From Cherax quadricarinatus (lineage: Eukaryota > Arthropoda > Malacostraca > Decapoda > Parastacidae), in contig NC_091325.1 in assembly GCF_038502225.1 (NCBI RefSeq), positions 28,685,959 through 28,749,958 of the forward strand: a DNA stretch of 64,000 bases, written 5' to 3'. Positions 23,401 to 32,989 of this stretch are shown here, one piece after another. A program made the translations under genes and the position numbers. The notes under the pieces were generated by a model. That model did not search any database. It was not told the DNA's origin and saw only the letters and a program-made list of their open reading frames with translations. Positions within the stretch are counted from its first letter, which is position 1, and every line of letters starts with the position of its first letter.

Positions 23401-23457
23401 GGGAAGTTCCCAGGGGTTAGATATAAAACCCACACCCCCAAGCAAGAAAAAGAATGA
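20434..23457 (+). CDS. Element C Gag-protease-integrase polyprotein
   Basis: One 1007-codon frame. Order: acidic N-terminus and charged helix (35-110); capsid with a SCAN-like C-terminal part (about 200-290, LVDLMVHEELYNTIPVDLRE); CCHC knuckle (FICYYCNKTGHTQKFC, about 370); protease-like domain (about 445-530, ending LLLGNNVMG); integrase (about 680-1000). Key residues are lost. The protease Asp-Thr-Gly reads LRDGCS. The integrase zinc finger keeps its His pair, but the Cys pair reads ETYHVSQF. The core Asp, Asp and Glu are kept in KLVVDVLGP, QKDQGPNF and GEIEKLHQ. After codon 900 the sequence departs from element A for about 40 codons and rejoins near GGEVLILEPI. Integrase joined directly to Gag, ahead of RT, is the Gmr1 order. 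The product is probably defective. Confidence 0.8.
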   Translation: MHSLHSICVILCACGKTLSTDTVRGKQVFKDKTMSEDESSDFLGFREEGNNSSVNMPVNSEDEESPTPGDMEMERMRLKLAVLEAEMKLMKAKEKERQRLGGSEQEPEQYFNITKAANFVPRFTESDPDRYFSFFEKTALEQGWPKQKWATLVRTQLVGKGFQRVETLEGQDFSDYDKIKEEVLLAYQMIPEKYRQKFRNQKFQDGQTLTEFGNEKLFLFKKWVCSKGVNKDYNKLVDLMVHEELYNTIPVDLREYLEDKNPDNLSEALDLGDRFLARRELVSKNSHAPENFPTHSKPYSKSYGHKGKWDKNFQGQMKAEVPSKIEGKGKSAGVQSLLRQSDVSDPRVNSTSPTPNGKNTFKSFICYYCNKTGHTQKFCWSRRRDQEREEPPQRTLTAEIHPVACIRSSRQGEEEPLDLDPRMCIFSSRSTVGLQKNVGRVENILSLRDGCSTYSLLRAGVLPVSKDTYTGVDILLKGITGSTIRTPVQKLWVESTYQVGYLPVGISDEIPFKGVDLLLGNNVMGLLDSEEQLGWGKPNPKCWEEMARKTLPDLLPDGSTMRSMAHDHATNSLHDISHEDGEGLSLVTPLSEVELQSTKEKDTTTRVEPNQCRDQGSSVREIGPTMMQLIAAQGCDDTLKSIRASAVTEEESLRLNKCFYFRKGILMKKAPSVAVPVEGEPSFCHQVVVPEPYRNHVLSLVHDTPLGGHLGIAKTVSRVSRHFFWSQLWETVREYIETYHVSQFIGKPSRSIKPVPLHSISAPGEPFSKLVVDVLGPFPRTKLGNDYLLTNICSTTRYLEAVPLHKITAHVVLRALMKFFFHVGFPQAVQKDQGPNFTSKSFRNVLKELKVEPNFAMAYHPPSQGEIEKLHQALKTMMQAYGIDNTNNWDERIPFFVFAEWGSTLEFLSYWLGEDGDAPPSELFLRFRYCLARMRWMVPVNVPINQTRMMMWDHNVNHNTLEAGGEVLILEPIHVKICIASCCELNMLWGKFPGVRYKTHTPKQEKE

Positions 23458-23488
23458 GTATAGTGTACACAGTAACCGGTTAAAGGGT

Positions 23489-24097
23489 TTGAAGTTATGT
23501 CAAAAATTCAGAGAGACCAATGTTTTAATGGAATGTAAAGGGCTGCAAAACAATAATCTGTATGAAATACCAAAAGTGTATTTAAGAAATAACATGTGTG
23601 TAAAAGATTTTGGGAAATGCATGCTTGGTTTTAATGAGGAAAATGTTGGGGAGTTGGCTCAGCCACCTTGGAACTTTATAAAAGTTTGGGATGTCAGTAA
23701 TGGGGAAAAGTTGAAACCCCATGAAGAAATTGTTAAGAAAGCTGAGCCAATTCAACAATTTTTGTGTGGGAAAAATCTGTATGAAAAATTGGAGATGGAG
23801 GAAGAAGTGAAATTCTTCCAACACCAGTTTGTAGTGCTTAGTGAGAGTCAGTGGGCATTCCCATGCTTCATGGTTCCCAAATTAGATGGCACCCTGGGCA
23901 TAAACACTGACTACCACAGAGTACGTTTAACAACTAAGGTTTACAGAATTAGAAAGATTGATACTGATGCACTAAAAGATGCAAACTTTTTAAATAAGCT
24001 AAAACATGGAAGATGTGATTTCCATGGTCTGTGTTCAAGCACCATTTTAATGTGTGTAATGCAAATTGTGTTCATTGTGTGTTTAAAATTTGTGTGA
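23489..24097 (+). pseudogene. Element C decayed RT remnant
   Basis: The frame retains a weak RT-finger signal: FPCFMVPKLDGTLGINTDYH, aligned with ASPCILVKKADGGFRMCTDY of element A. No palm box with two Asp residues follows, and most of the RT domain is missing. Its position after integrase is informative for gene order even though the enzyme is gone. Confidence 0.6.
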
Positions 24098-24117
24098 GAG
24101 ATGGAACGTGATGGTGT

Positions 24118-24450
24118 TTGTGTAAACTTGATGTATCCAACCTGGGTGCAAAGACATGTCTTTGGTGTTTGTTGTTGCACTGCAAGAGGTGCAGAACTGT
24201 TACTATCAATGAGCAACCTTCTAAATTTAAATGTCAACATTTTACCACAGGAAAGAAAATTTTCATTTTGGGACTGGCTATTCAGCATTTGTACATGTCT
24301 CAGGATCTCTTCACCCTGTTCCTGTGTATAGTGACTAAAATCAGACTCTTAAAATGGGCTTTGTTCCTACAGCCTTTTAATTTGGAAGTCAAATATATAA
24401 AAGGCTCAGAGAATGTGATTGCTGATGCTCTCTCTAGAAGTTTCATGTAG
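24118..24450 (+). pseudogene. Element C RNase H C-terminal remnant
   Basis: The end of the frame reads LKWALFLQPFNLEVKYIKG and then VIADALSRSF, the standard RNase H tail of Ty3/gypsy Pol. The domain's catalytic first half is not visible. This marks the end of Pol, about 880 bp before the 3' LTR. Confidence 0.7.
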
Positions 24451-25333
24451 ATGCATGGTGCGTACTTTGTACATAGTGTTTGTCTTGTGCTGACCTTGTT
24501 GTTTTTGCAGTGGTGAACTCTCAGCGAGCCTGAGTACTCTCTACCAGCCATCTGACTGTGAAGGGGTCGAGTCAGAGCCAAAAGTGTGACGAGGGTCAGG
24601 GTGTACGTAAATGTTAGTTGAGGCAGTGGTTGACAACCTTCGGTAACATGAGACGTTCAGGAAGGTATGTTGTGTCTTGGTGTGCTCTATATACAAAACG
24701 GCCCGACGGTTTGCCGTTGTGGTCCCCTGGACCCCTCCATGTTCTATGTCAGCCTCCTCTTCATAAGTTTGGAGGATCTGTGTGGAGTGGGACCTCGGAA
24801 GATGGGCTTGAGTGCCTGACCATGTTAAGGATCATGAGTGTTGACTGGAAGTCTCACTGTTTGGTTCGGCCACCAAGTGAGAGACACCTTGACATGTTTT
24901 GTGAAGTTTCCTGCCTGGTGTACACCTGACTGCTCTGGGTTTGGCTCTACTCTCGTCTCCTGATCAGGAAGATGCCACCCTGGAGTACCAGTTGCTTGCT
25001 GGATTACCGTAGCAGAGGCACAGGCCTGTTGGTGCGGGCTTTCACAGTGGGCATTGTGTGCAATTTTTGCATTGTAATGTGTATTGTTTAAAAGCCACTA
25101 AAATTGTAAATAGTTACACCCTTGAGTATATGGGTATGGTTAAAATGCTTTTCTAAAAAATTCTGCAATCTGTTGTAAATAACAGTAAAGTGAAGAGTAG
25201 TTATGGTGCTAGGAAATATGTAGCATTTCTAGTAGTCTTGTTTACCGCCTTCAGACTTAAGCAATATACTTTTTACTAGCCGTATCCTGAGGGACACGGC
25301 TAGCTTTTGTGAGACTTCGTCTGGAGGTGGGGG
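24451..25333 (+). other. Element C 3' non-coding region and polypurine tract
   Basis: No recognisable protein. The frame at 24618-24929 has no family resemblance I can name. The region ends TCTGGAGGTGGGGG (about 25320-25333) next to the LTR. The corresponding tract of element A is TCGGGGTGGGGG at about 33991-34002. Confidence 0.65.
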
Positions 25334-26168
25334 TGTTATGGGGCTATAGGACCCAACATGTATTTATAAGTAACAGTTACTATAATAATACCTAATTATA
25401 TTAAATTGATGGGGACTTTGCTCTAAATGTCAGAAGGACTGATCAACCTTATGACTGAGAGGCAGCTGGGTCAAGCCTATTTTTCTCAATATAATAGGTT
25501 ATACTATAGACACATAAACACACAATTTAAATAAGTAGTTTATAAAGTTGTATTTCTTTTTGTAAAAGTAAAATTAAGAGGTGGTAGAATTGTGGTAACT
25601 GGAGAATTGTGCTTGGCAACAGTCTTTTGTTTTGGTGGGAGGAGCTTAGCCAGGCTCTCTCTCTCTCTCTCTCTCACTGACTCTCCCTCTCTGTGGCTGA
25701 CCTTCAACCTGGCAGGATCTCTGGGTCCTTCTCCTATCTTTTGGGGCATCATGTGTGCTCCAGGGGTGAGTTTTTATAATTTAAGTTGTGGCCACCATAC
25801 CCAGGGTGACTAAAGTGTGTCAAAACACTGGTTAGCCCAGAGTTATGTCAAGAAGAGAGAAGGATAAAAGTTGTTGGAACACACCATGTGGAGAACAGGT
25901 ATGGAGTGTGTAGATTTTGTTTTGAAAATGTGAGGCTGTGATTGTATATTCTGTACATATCTATTGAGAATACAGTTATATTTTTATAGTAGTAGTTTAC
26001 ATAACCTGTGAAGAGGGCTGGTGAAAGGGTATCAGAGACACTCAAGATGATCAGCCATGATGTAAGTATTACCCCTAGACAAATAAGGCCATTAAGTAAA
26101 AGCTACCCCACACTAGAACATGTAGTGAGAACCTTACCATCAAAGTAATAAGACATACCAACGTAACA
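25334..26168 (+). repeat. Element C 3' LTR
   Basis: 835 bp, uninterrupted, with a (CT)n stretch at about 25656-25675. It serves as the empty-site reference for LINE E. Confidence 0.9.
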
Positions 26169-26173
26169 CCTAC

Positions 26174-27137
26174 GCAAAACTGATGTTAATGTTTGGATAT
26201 GTTCGCCCCACGTAGATGTCATTACGTAAATGTTATCAAAATAAACTGAAACATTTGGCATATTACCCAAGACCTTTCTCATCAGTCTCACGTAGGTAGC
26301 ACAGGCAGTTACCAAACCGAAGAGCATAGTTCTATACTGCATCAGTCCTTGGTGTGTAGGAAAAGCTGTGTACTGCTTTGAAGAAGGATCTAACATTACT
26401 TGATGATATGCCTGTGCAATATCAATCTCTGAAATGAAGGAAGAGTCATAAAATTTGTGTAGATCGCTATCTATTAAGGGCATAGGCTCAGCATCCCACC
26501 GAGTTATAGCATTAAGGCCTCTGAAGTCAATAGCAAGTCTATATGAATTATCCGCCTTCTTAACCATGACTACTGGTGAGCAATATGCAGATACTGAAGG
26601 TTCAATGATCTTTAGTTTTAATAATTTGTCTACCTCTCGGTCAAATGCATCCCTAAGGTGAACTGGAACTGGGTATAATTTCCGTTTGATAGGATTGTCC
26701 GTCAATAAGTCAATCTTATGGACTACCGTGGAGGTAACACCTGGAATATCAGTAAAGACGTCTGAAAAGTTACTCACACATTGAAGTAGTTCATGTCTCT
26801 TATGGTCATCCAAAGATTCATTAATATTAATGTTGGTTGCATCCGAGTGGTCAAGAGTCACCAAGTCATGTAGTTCTTCATCATAGTCTAAGTTAGAGGT
26901 GTCAATTACGCACACTTTACATTCTTCAGTTGTTTTATCAAGTTCGTGTGGAAAAACTAAGTCAAAGTTATTAAGGCAGTTAACCGAATTTCTTCGGTAA
27001 TATTTCTTAAGGATGTTGATATGATAACGCTTAGGTTTCCCCTTGACTTCTATGAGGTAGTCAACTTTCCCACAAATTTTTAACACTTTATATGGACCTT
27101 TCCATGCTACTAATAATTTATTCGACTTGATAGGCAA
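26174..27137 (-). pseudogene. Element B integrase C-terminus and reverse transcriptase
   Basis: The frame (open to 26103, but only 26174 onward is element B) begins with the integrase C-terminal block LLVAWKGPYKVLKI and LIEVKGKPKRYHINILKKYY. It then passes through an acidic linker to the RT: YCSPVVMVKKADNSYRLAID, FISEIDIAQAYHQVMLD and TMLFGLVTACATY. The catalytic box reads VYFDNIYV, with Asn where the second Asp should be. So integrase precedes RT directly in one frame, the clearest demonstration here of the Gmr1-type order. Element C breaks it after the palm. Confidence 0.85.
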
Positions 27138-27162
27138 AAGTACAAGAACTTTATCACCTACT

Positions 27163-29112
27163 TTAAAACTTCTCTGACTTTTGGAGAAACTGGTAAGAAG
27201 ACTGAACCTCAGCCTTTACGTCCTCATTAGTCCATAAGTCATGAAGGATGGACAGTGGACCTCTGGCCTGTCTACCATAGAGAAATTCAAAAGGTGAAAA
27301 CCCCAAAGAGTCACTGGGAACTTCCCTCATGGCAAACAAAGCACAGGGTAGGTAACGATGCCACTCCTTAGGATTAAGGGAGCAAAGTTTCCTTAAAATG
27401 GACTTGAGAATCGAATGCTGGCACTCAATCCTCCCATTACAGCTGGGATGATAGGGTGTGGTGAAGAGAGGCTTCACTTCTAGAAGTTGGTAGAGATGTT
27501 GCATTAAGTCAGATGTGAATTGTGTCCCACGGTCAGACAAAATTTCTCTAGGGATGCCCAATCTGGAGAAGATGGACAAAAGGGCTTCAGCCACCTCTGT
27601 AGTAGTTATGGTCTTTAAGGGAACGGCTTCAGGTAAACTCGAAGCATAATCAACTAATGTTAATATATATCTATGTCCCCCAGATGAAAGTGGAGATAAA
27701 GGACCAACGATGTCAATAGCTACTCTTTTAAACGGTACCATAAAGATAGGCATTTTGACCATAGGTACTCGCCTGGTACCTCGGGAGGATGACAGTTGGC
27801 AAACTTTACACGATCTACAATAGTTAGTGACATCTGAGTACATTTTTGGCCAAAAATAGGTTTCCCTAATTTTATTTAAGGTTTTACTATGCGAGAAATG
27901 TCCGGCCACTGGCAGGTCATGAGCCATTTTAAGAACAGTCTCTTTGCATTGACTTGGAACAACTAAGATGGAATAGTCTATCTCATCTGAATTCAATTTG
28001 AATACTGACTTGTACAAGATACCTTTTATATATTCAAATTTATATGAAAAGTTTTTCCTTTGGATAACTTGATTTTGTTTAGCGGCATTATGGCAATTCT
28101 GAAGAGAAGGGCAATTACGTTGTAAATTGACAAAGGAGTCCTTCGATATATCTAAAGGCTTTAAGTCAGGGAAAATCAAAGGATGGACAGTAGGAGAAGC
28201 CTGGGCTTTTGTCTGAGCCCTAGTCAAGACATTTATGGTATCGGAGGTGATATCTTCACTTTCATCTAACAAGTGAACCGGTGATCCTACTTCCTTGCTT
28301 TCGAGAGTAGCATCACTGGATTTTAATCCCACATGAATCTCGCGAGACATTGTCTCATCTGAACTTTCGAGGGGCTTCTCTGACTCTACAGGAGGAGGAT
28401 CTGAAACATTTATGTCCATCTTTGGTGCTGAAAGGTCAACCTCAGAAGGAAGAATGGCACCTTTTACATTACCTATTAGTACGGAGCAAGAAGTGATGGA
28501 AGCTAGTACGGCTTCAGACCAACCTGTGAACCATTTAGACCTAATGTAACAACGGATGGTAGGAAAAGTGTCTGTACGGCCCAAGTAGTCTGAAAGTATA
28601 GCAGAGGAATGAGTTTCTTTAAGGTTAGGGAACAGCTTATCAGAAATGACTATACATGTGCATCCTGTGTCTCGTAAAATGGTAGATACATTAAGTCCAT
28701 TAACTGTTCCTGAACAGAAGGGTGCTTGGTCATTACAGTCTTTAAAGCATCTTCCAAGTTTTTGGACCTTCTTAGAAGGACAATCTGGACGTTTATGTCC
28801 CTTAATACCACACAAATGACAAACAGGAATAAAAGAAGTCATTTTACTTTCCACTAGAGGCTTTGATTTCTTAAGGTCTGATGAACCCTTGCCCTTAGGG
28901 TTCGATCCCTTTAGGTCTTTATAGGAATTGTGAGCCTCAGCATACAGGTCAGCAGCCTCAGCAACTTCCTCAGCTTTAATCAGGTTAATTTCTCTGATGA
29001 ATGTTCGTATCTGATGGGGAAGAGCTGTCAGGAACTGGTCAGCAACCATGAAGTCTCTAAGAGATTCATAACTGCGATCAATTCCTGAACTCTCTATCCA
29101 AAAGTCGAACAA
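27163..29112 (-). CDS. Element B Gag C-terminus, protease and integrase
   Basis: A 649-codon frame. The end of capsid lies in a SCAN-like stretch (SLRDFMVADQFLTALPHQIR, about 18-40). A CCHC knuckle (VCHLCGIKGHKRPDC) lies near 100. Protease with STILRDTGCTCIVIS near 145 keeps Asp-Thr-Gly, and LIGNVKG follows. After an acidic spacer comes integrase: zinc finger with His pair in HDLPVAGHFSH and Cys pair in CRSCKVCQLS; core with AIDIVGPLSP, ILSDRGTQFTS and SCNGRIECQHS, so Asp, Asp and Glu are all present; then SLGFSPFEFLYGRQARGPL. A frameshift or small deletion separates it from the next frame at 27137. H (55707-54925) is the close counterpart. Confidence 0.85.
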   Translation of the reverse strand: MFDFWIESSGIDRSYESLRDFMVADQFLTALPHQIRTFIREINLIKAEEVAEAADLYAEAHNSYKDLKGSNPKGKGSSDLKKSKPLVESKMTSFIPVCHLCGIKGHKRPDCPSKKVQKLGRCFKDCNDQAPFCSGTVNGLNVSTILRDTGCTCIVISDKLFPNLKETHSSAILSDYLGRTDTFPTIRCYIRSKWFTGWSEAVLASITSCSVLIGNVKGAILPSEVDLSAPKMDINVSDPPPVESEKPLESSDETMSREIHVGLKSSDATLESKEVGSPVHLLDESEDITSDTINVLTRAQTKAQASPTVHPLIFPDLKPLDISKDSFVNLQRNCPSLQNCHNAAKQNQVIQRKNFSYKFEYIKGILYKSVFKLNSDEIDYSILVVPSQCKETVLKMAHDLPVAGHFSHSKTLNKIRETYFWPKMYSDVTNYCRSCKVCQLSSSRGTRRVPMVKMPIFMVPFKRVAIDIVGPLSPLSSGGHRYILTLVDYASSLPEAVPLKTITTTEVAEALLSIFSRLGIPREILSDRGTQFTSDLMQHLYQLLEVKPLFTTPYHPSCNGRIECQHSILKSILRKLCSLNPKEWHRYLPCALFAMREVPSDSLGFSPFEFLYGRQARGPLSILHDLWTNEDVKAEVQSSYQFLQKSEKF

Positions 29113-29441
29113 CGAAAGAGTGTTACCTGTAGCTGCTGAAAGTTCTGGCCAGGCTGTAAGGTGGCATACCTGAAATCTTTCCTGTAAGAATTAGTGGTTT
29201 TTTGATATGCTTTAAGGATTGCCTTCTTCAGTAGGTTATAATTACATATGATATCCTGTGACAAAGTTGCATAGATATTCAAAGCAGTACCAGAAAATAA
29301 CATTCCTAACCTAGTAGCCCAGGTGTCAGCAGGCCATTCACAGAGGGTAGCGGTATTTTCAAACCTGATAATGTATGAAGTTGTCTTCCCCCTCTGTGAA
29401 GGGGGGTAAATTAGGTGTTGGAATATGTGCACTAGCTGCAC
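29094..29441 (-). pseudogene. Element B Gag capsid fragment
   Basis: 115 codons with CEWPADTWATRLGMLFSGTA and YRKDFRYATLQPGQNFQQL, the capsid N-terminal part. It aligns with the RWPEQHWASLVHRALFG region of element A. It is shifted relative to both neighbouring frames, so Gag carries two frameshifts here. Confidence 0.75.
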
Positions 29442-29787
29442 GTTGTTCCATTACTCCTTCATCTAATTGCTTTTGTGAGAAAGTTAACTTTTTATTCTCT
29501 AATTCAAGGCGAGCTTGTTCGAGCTCGCGATCCTTTTCTCTCTCTCTCAACTCATGTTCTCTAGCTCTTTCCTCAACTTCTCTATCCTTTGCTCTTTCCT
29601 CAAGTTCCCTTAATTTAACTTGTTCTTCACGTACTTTAGCTCTCTCCTCACGATCAAGTCTATCACGCTCCTTTTTGTCTTCTCTTTCTCTTTCTGTTCT
29701 CTCTCTTTCAAGTCTTTCCTGGATTTTAGCACTAATGAAAGATTCTAAATTTTTCCCTGTAATTCCTAGCTTACTTCCAGCGTTCAT
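29359..29787 (-). pseudogene. Element B Gag N-terminal coiled coil
   Basis: 142 codons starting MNAGSKLGITGKNLESFIS, followed by a long highly charged Glu/Arg-rich helix (about 25-110), probably a coiled coil used in particle assembly. It ends at PPFTEGEDNF, the capsid start. Element H has a related but differently expanded version at 57309-57656. The Ser/Leu-rich plus-strand frame is a shadow. Confidence 0.8.
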
Positions 29788-30368
29788 CCAAAACTGGTAT
29801 TCCTCCGTACTTGCAAGAATAACTTAAACTTTCAGGGGAAATGAAACGGGTATTAAAGAAAACGGAGGGTTCAATTCCTGCTCTGCTCAAACTGTAAATA
29901 AATCAGAGGGCTCGATCCCTACTCAATTAAACAATATGTATTAATGAAAACGAAGGGTTCTTTGCCGGCTCTGAGCAAACAGTAAGTAGAATGGGGTCAC
30001 TTGACCATCCAATCTTCTCACCAACAAATCAAGAGTGTTCTATGACAGTTCCCTTGATATAATAAAGAGCTCAATGAAACAAGTTGTCACTGGAAAATCT
30101 CGGGTCCCTAGAGTCTAATCCTCCAAAGTGTTTCAAGCTCAAGGTGGCAGAATTAAATATTATATCCTGCCTGACTTGACTTACAATAAATCGAGACTAT
30201 AACAATCACCAAATCTTTTAAATACCTGTACTGTAGTCCTACCATAGAGAATGATTACTCATGGCTGGTGGTAACCGTCTGTGGTATGCAGCGTTGAAGT
30301 TCCAATGGTAGATTCGAGATGGAGTTGAATCTTGATTCAGTAGAGTTGATCCTGGCAAAGTCGCCACT
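29788..30368 (-). other. Element B leader and primer-binding site
   Basis: Non-coding. It contains about three imperfect copies of a unit around GGGTTCAATTCCTGCTC (29860-29995). Next to the LTR the minus strand reads AG then TGGCGACTTTGCCAGGAT, a TGG-starting primer site. This is only partly similar to a tRNA-Arg 3' end, so the tRNA is not assigned. Confidence 0.65.
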
Positions 30369-31156
30369 TGTGAAGGCTTACTCAGCCCTGTAACAACTTC
30401 AGACAGTATTACCAAGGCTGGCTCCTCCTCAGGAAAATTAGTGAATAGAAAAAGAAATAATAACAGACAAACATAAACACTTTATTATATAGAAAATATA
30501 AAATATAAAACACTTAAATATGAAATATTAATCCTACATTAAAGAAAATGAAAAATGAAAAATATAAATGATAACTGAATTCAACGCTAATATATATAGG
30601 GGTGTCTGGTGTTGGTGACACTGTTGTTGAAATCGTATTCGTTGCTGATGTGGGGGTGGGGGTCGCAGGTGTTGGTGACCACCACTGGCTAGTTCTTCGC
30701 AGAGTATCGCCGTGAGTAGTATCCCGATGACAGGAAAGCAGGTTCTTTACCACTGCAATGATGAGGGGTTACGTCCTGCAATTTCATACAGGTGCACAGG
30801 TAATTAAATCCAAAATGGGACGTCTCCAGGACGTTAGTCCGTCTCCATTAGTTCTTCTCGTTGATTGACAGGTGACCCTCACTGTCATCCAAGAGTAGTG
30901 TTGGGAGTTGTGAGTCGAGTGATTTACTGTTTGACCAGAGCCCCACACGTCACCTTTCGGGGGGGGGGAAGAGGGAGGGGAAGGGATAGTGGGAGCTAGA
31001 CTGACCCTACATTAACAAGTAGCCGGCAATGAAACTGTCACTTTCGGGGAGGGGGAAGAAAGGTGGGAGCTTGACTTACCCTACCTTAACTAGTAGCCGG
31101 CAATGAAACTATCGTTTCTATATTGCTACTCCTATCTATTGAACTTTTCCCTCACA
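30369..31156 (-). repeat. Element B 5' LTR
   Basis: 788 bp, partner of 14708-15495, with GGCAG at 31157-31161 just outside. Confidence 0.9.
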
Positions 31157-31163
31157 GGCAGCC

Positions 31164-32531
31164 ATGGGTAAATCCTCTTTGGGTCATCCGGTCAAGTATG
31201 ATCTTAAAAACGATTATTTGATCTGCACTGAGACTGGTAAGGAGATAGAGGGCCGGCAATTGTCTGACAGGTTAGTGGTTCCAACAAAGTTTAGACCTCA
31301 AATATTAATTATAGCTCATAATACTTCATTAGGAGGTCACTTAGGAATTACTAAAACCTTGTATAGAATCACAAAAGAATTTTATTGGCCAAAATTAAAG
31401 CAAGATGTGAAGAATCATATTAGGTGTTGCCGAGAATGTCAGCAAGTAGGGAAACCTGGACATTCCATTAAACCTGCACCTCTCCAACCTATACCTGCTA
31501 TTGGAGAACCTTTCGCAGATTTAATTATAGATTGTGTAGGTCCACTACCTAGGTCAAAGTCTGGAAATCAGTATTTATTTACGATTATGGATAGAGTAAC
31601 CAGATATCCTGAAGCAATTCCCATGCGTATTATTAATACTAAAGCTATTCTCAAAGCTTTAACAAAATTCATTTCTTGTTTTGGCATTCCTAAAACTATT
31701 CAAAGTGATCAAGGTACTAACTTTACTGCCAAAGCATTTAGGGAAGCATTAACTAGGTTAGGGATAATCCACAACTTATCCACTGCCTATCATCCTCAGT
31801 CCCAAGGCGCCTTGGAAAGATTCCATCAGACGTTAAAAACCATGATGAGAACTTTTTGCATGCACTTTCCTACAGACTGGGATGAATCACTACCTTTGTT
31901 GCTGTTCTCAGTACGAGAGACGGTGCAAGAGTCTACAGGGTATAGTCCATTTGAACTGATCTTTGGGCACAATGTACGAGGTCCTCTTCGGGTGCTCAAA
32001 GAAGGATGGATGGGAGAAGACGTTAGCTCAACACTCTACAACCCGTCTTCAAGGTTGCAGGTGGCACTTCAGTTAGCCAAGGCTAACCTAAAGACAGCTC
32101 AAAATAAGATGAAACAGAGGTATGACAGAAGTGCACAATTCTGCTCCTTCCATCCAGGAGACAAGGTGTTGGTGCAGGAACCTATACCTGGCCACACCTT
32201 GAAAGCTAGATTTATGGGACCTATGCAGATTGTAAGTAGATTATCTGATGTAAATTATGTGGTAGCTCCCATTGAAAAGACCTCAAAAACTAAAACTTAC
32301 CACATTAATCAGTTAAAATCTTTTCATACACCAGATAAAGTCCCAGTAATGACACTGTCCTCTACCTCTGAGGACGACTCTGATTCTGTGCACTCTATCT
32401 CTGAAATTAATGTTGAACTTTTAAATTCTGTCCTCCTCAAGGATCCTAGTCCTTTAATGGAGGGACTATCTGAAACGCAAGCAACAAGTTTAACTGACCT
32501 TCTTCGGATATGCCGAAAAAATGTACGTTAG
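31164..32531 (+). CDS. Element A integrase
   Basis: A 455-codon frame. The zinc finger has AHNTSLGGHLG and CCRECQQVG. The catalytic core has DLIIDCVGPLPRSK, IQSDQGTNFT and QGALERFHQTL, so the Asp, Asp and Glu are intact, and YSPFELIFGHNVRGPL follows. The C-terminal GPY-like part has FHPGDKVLVQEPIPG, KARFMGPMQIV and YHINQLKSF. The protein would insert the cDNA with 5-bp duplications, as seen at A's own ends. It lies directly behind protease once B is removed and directly before RT, which follows through a shift at the A-run near 32515. This is the best preserved integrase in the window. Confidence 0.85.
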   Translation: MGKSSLGHPVKYDLKNDYLICTETGKEIEGRQLSDRLVVPTKFRPQILIIAHNTSLGGHLGITKTLYRITKEFYWPKLKQDVKNHIRCCRECQQVGKPGHSIKPAPLQPIPAIGEPFADLIIDCVGPLPRSKSGNQYLFTIMDRVTRYPEAIPMRIINTKAILKALTKFISCFGIPKTIQSDQGTNFTAKAFREALTRLGIIHNLSTAYHPQSQGALERFHQTLKTMMRTFCMHFPTDWDESLPLLLFSVRETVQESTGYSPFELIFGHNVRGPLRVLKEGWMGEDVSSTLYNPSSRLQVALQLAKANLKTAQNKMKQRYDRSAQFCSFHPGDKVLVQEPIPGHTLKARFMGPMQIVSRLSDVNYVVAPIEKTSKTKTYHINQLKSFHTPDKVPVMTLSSTSEDDSDSVHSISEINVELLNSVLLKDPSPLMEGLSETQATSLTDLLRICRKNVR

Positions 32532-32989
32532 GTTATGATGATGTAGATGTGGGAAACTCTAACCCTATTAAACTCTCCCCCTACAGAGCTAATCCTGAAA
32601 AGCAGAGGCTACTTCAGCAGGAAGTAGAATTTCTGTTAGAGCATGGTTTAGTGGAGGAGTCATCTAGTCCATGGGCTTCACCCTGCATCCTTGTTAAGAA
32701 GGCTGATGGAGGGTTTCGTATGTGTACAGATTACCGTAAGGTGAATGAGGTCACAATTACAGATGCTTACCCTCTTCCTCGTCTGGATGATGTAATTGAC
32801 TTTGTGGGTAAGGCTACTTTTGTGTCCAAGTTAGATCTCCTTAAAGGTTACTATCAGGTACCTTTGACGGATAAGGCAAAGGAAATCTTTGCCTTCGTAA
32901 TTCCAGGAGGTCATTATCAATACAGTTACCCCCTTCGGAATGAAAAGTTCCCCCTCTTCATTCCAGAAACTTATCCATCAGGCTATTAA
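32510..32989 (+). pseudogene. Element A reverse transcriptase, fingers
   Basis: 159 codons with LLEHGLVEESSSPWASPCIL, VKKADGGFRMCTDYRKVNEV and FVSKLDLLKGYYQVPL, holding the first catalytic Asp. It overlaps the integrase frame by 22 bases. A six-A run lies at the switch, so the shift could be a mutation or a slippery site. A second shift near 32930 moves the palm into another frame. Confidence 0.85.

Larger units (their letters stand above)
16327..26168 (+). mobile_element. Element C: Gmr1-type Ty3/gypsy element, inserted in B
   Basis: The left LTR is 16327-20206 and contains element E (16499-19432) plus one copy of E's 110-bp duplication. The right LTR is 25334-26168. Ends are TGTTATGG and CGTAACA, with CCTAC at 16322-16326 and 26169-26173. 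Coding order is gag, protease, integrase, decayed RT, RNase H tail. The LTRs show about 12 substitutions in 835 bp, about 1.4 percent, so C is the youngest LTR element of the nest. Confidence 0.9.
14708..31156 (-). mobile_element. Element B: Gmr1-type Ty3/gypsy element, inserted in A
   Basis: The 788-bp LTRs at 14708-15495 and 30369-31156 start TGTGAAGG and end CCCTCACA. They are flanked by GGCAG at 14703-14707 and 31157-31161. On the minus strand: leader, gag (coiled coil, capsid, zinc knuckle), protease, integrase, RT, RNase H. Element C (16327-26168) splits the RT. The LTRs differ at about 26 substitutions by eye, about 3.3 percent. Without C the element is about 6.6 kb. H (52969-59134) is a related copy. 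Confidence 0.9.

Noticed and set aside
24618..24929. 103-codon frame as an envelope-like or accessory gene of element C
   Set aside because: No signal peptide, membrane segment or motif; Pol-to-LTR spacing alone is not enough evidence.
29375..29827. Ser/Leu-rich plus-strand frame of 150 codons
   Set aside because: Antisense of element B's Glu/Arg coiled coil.
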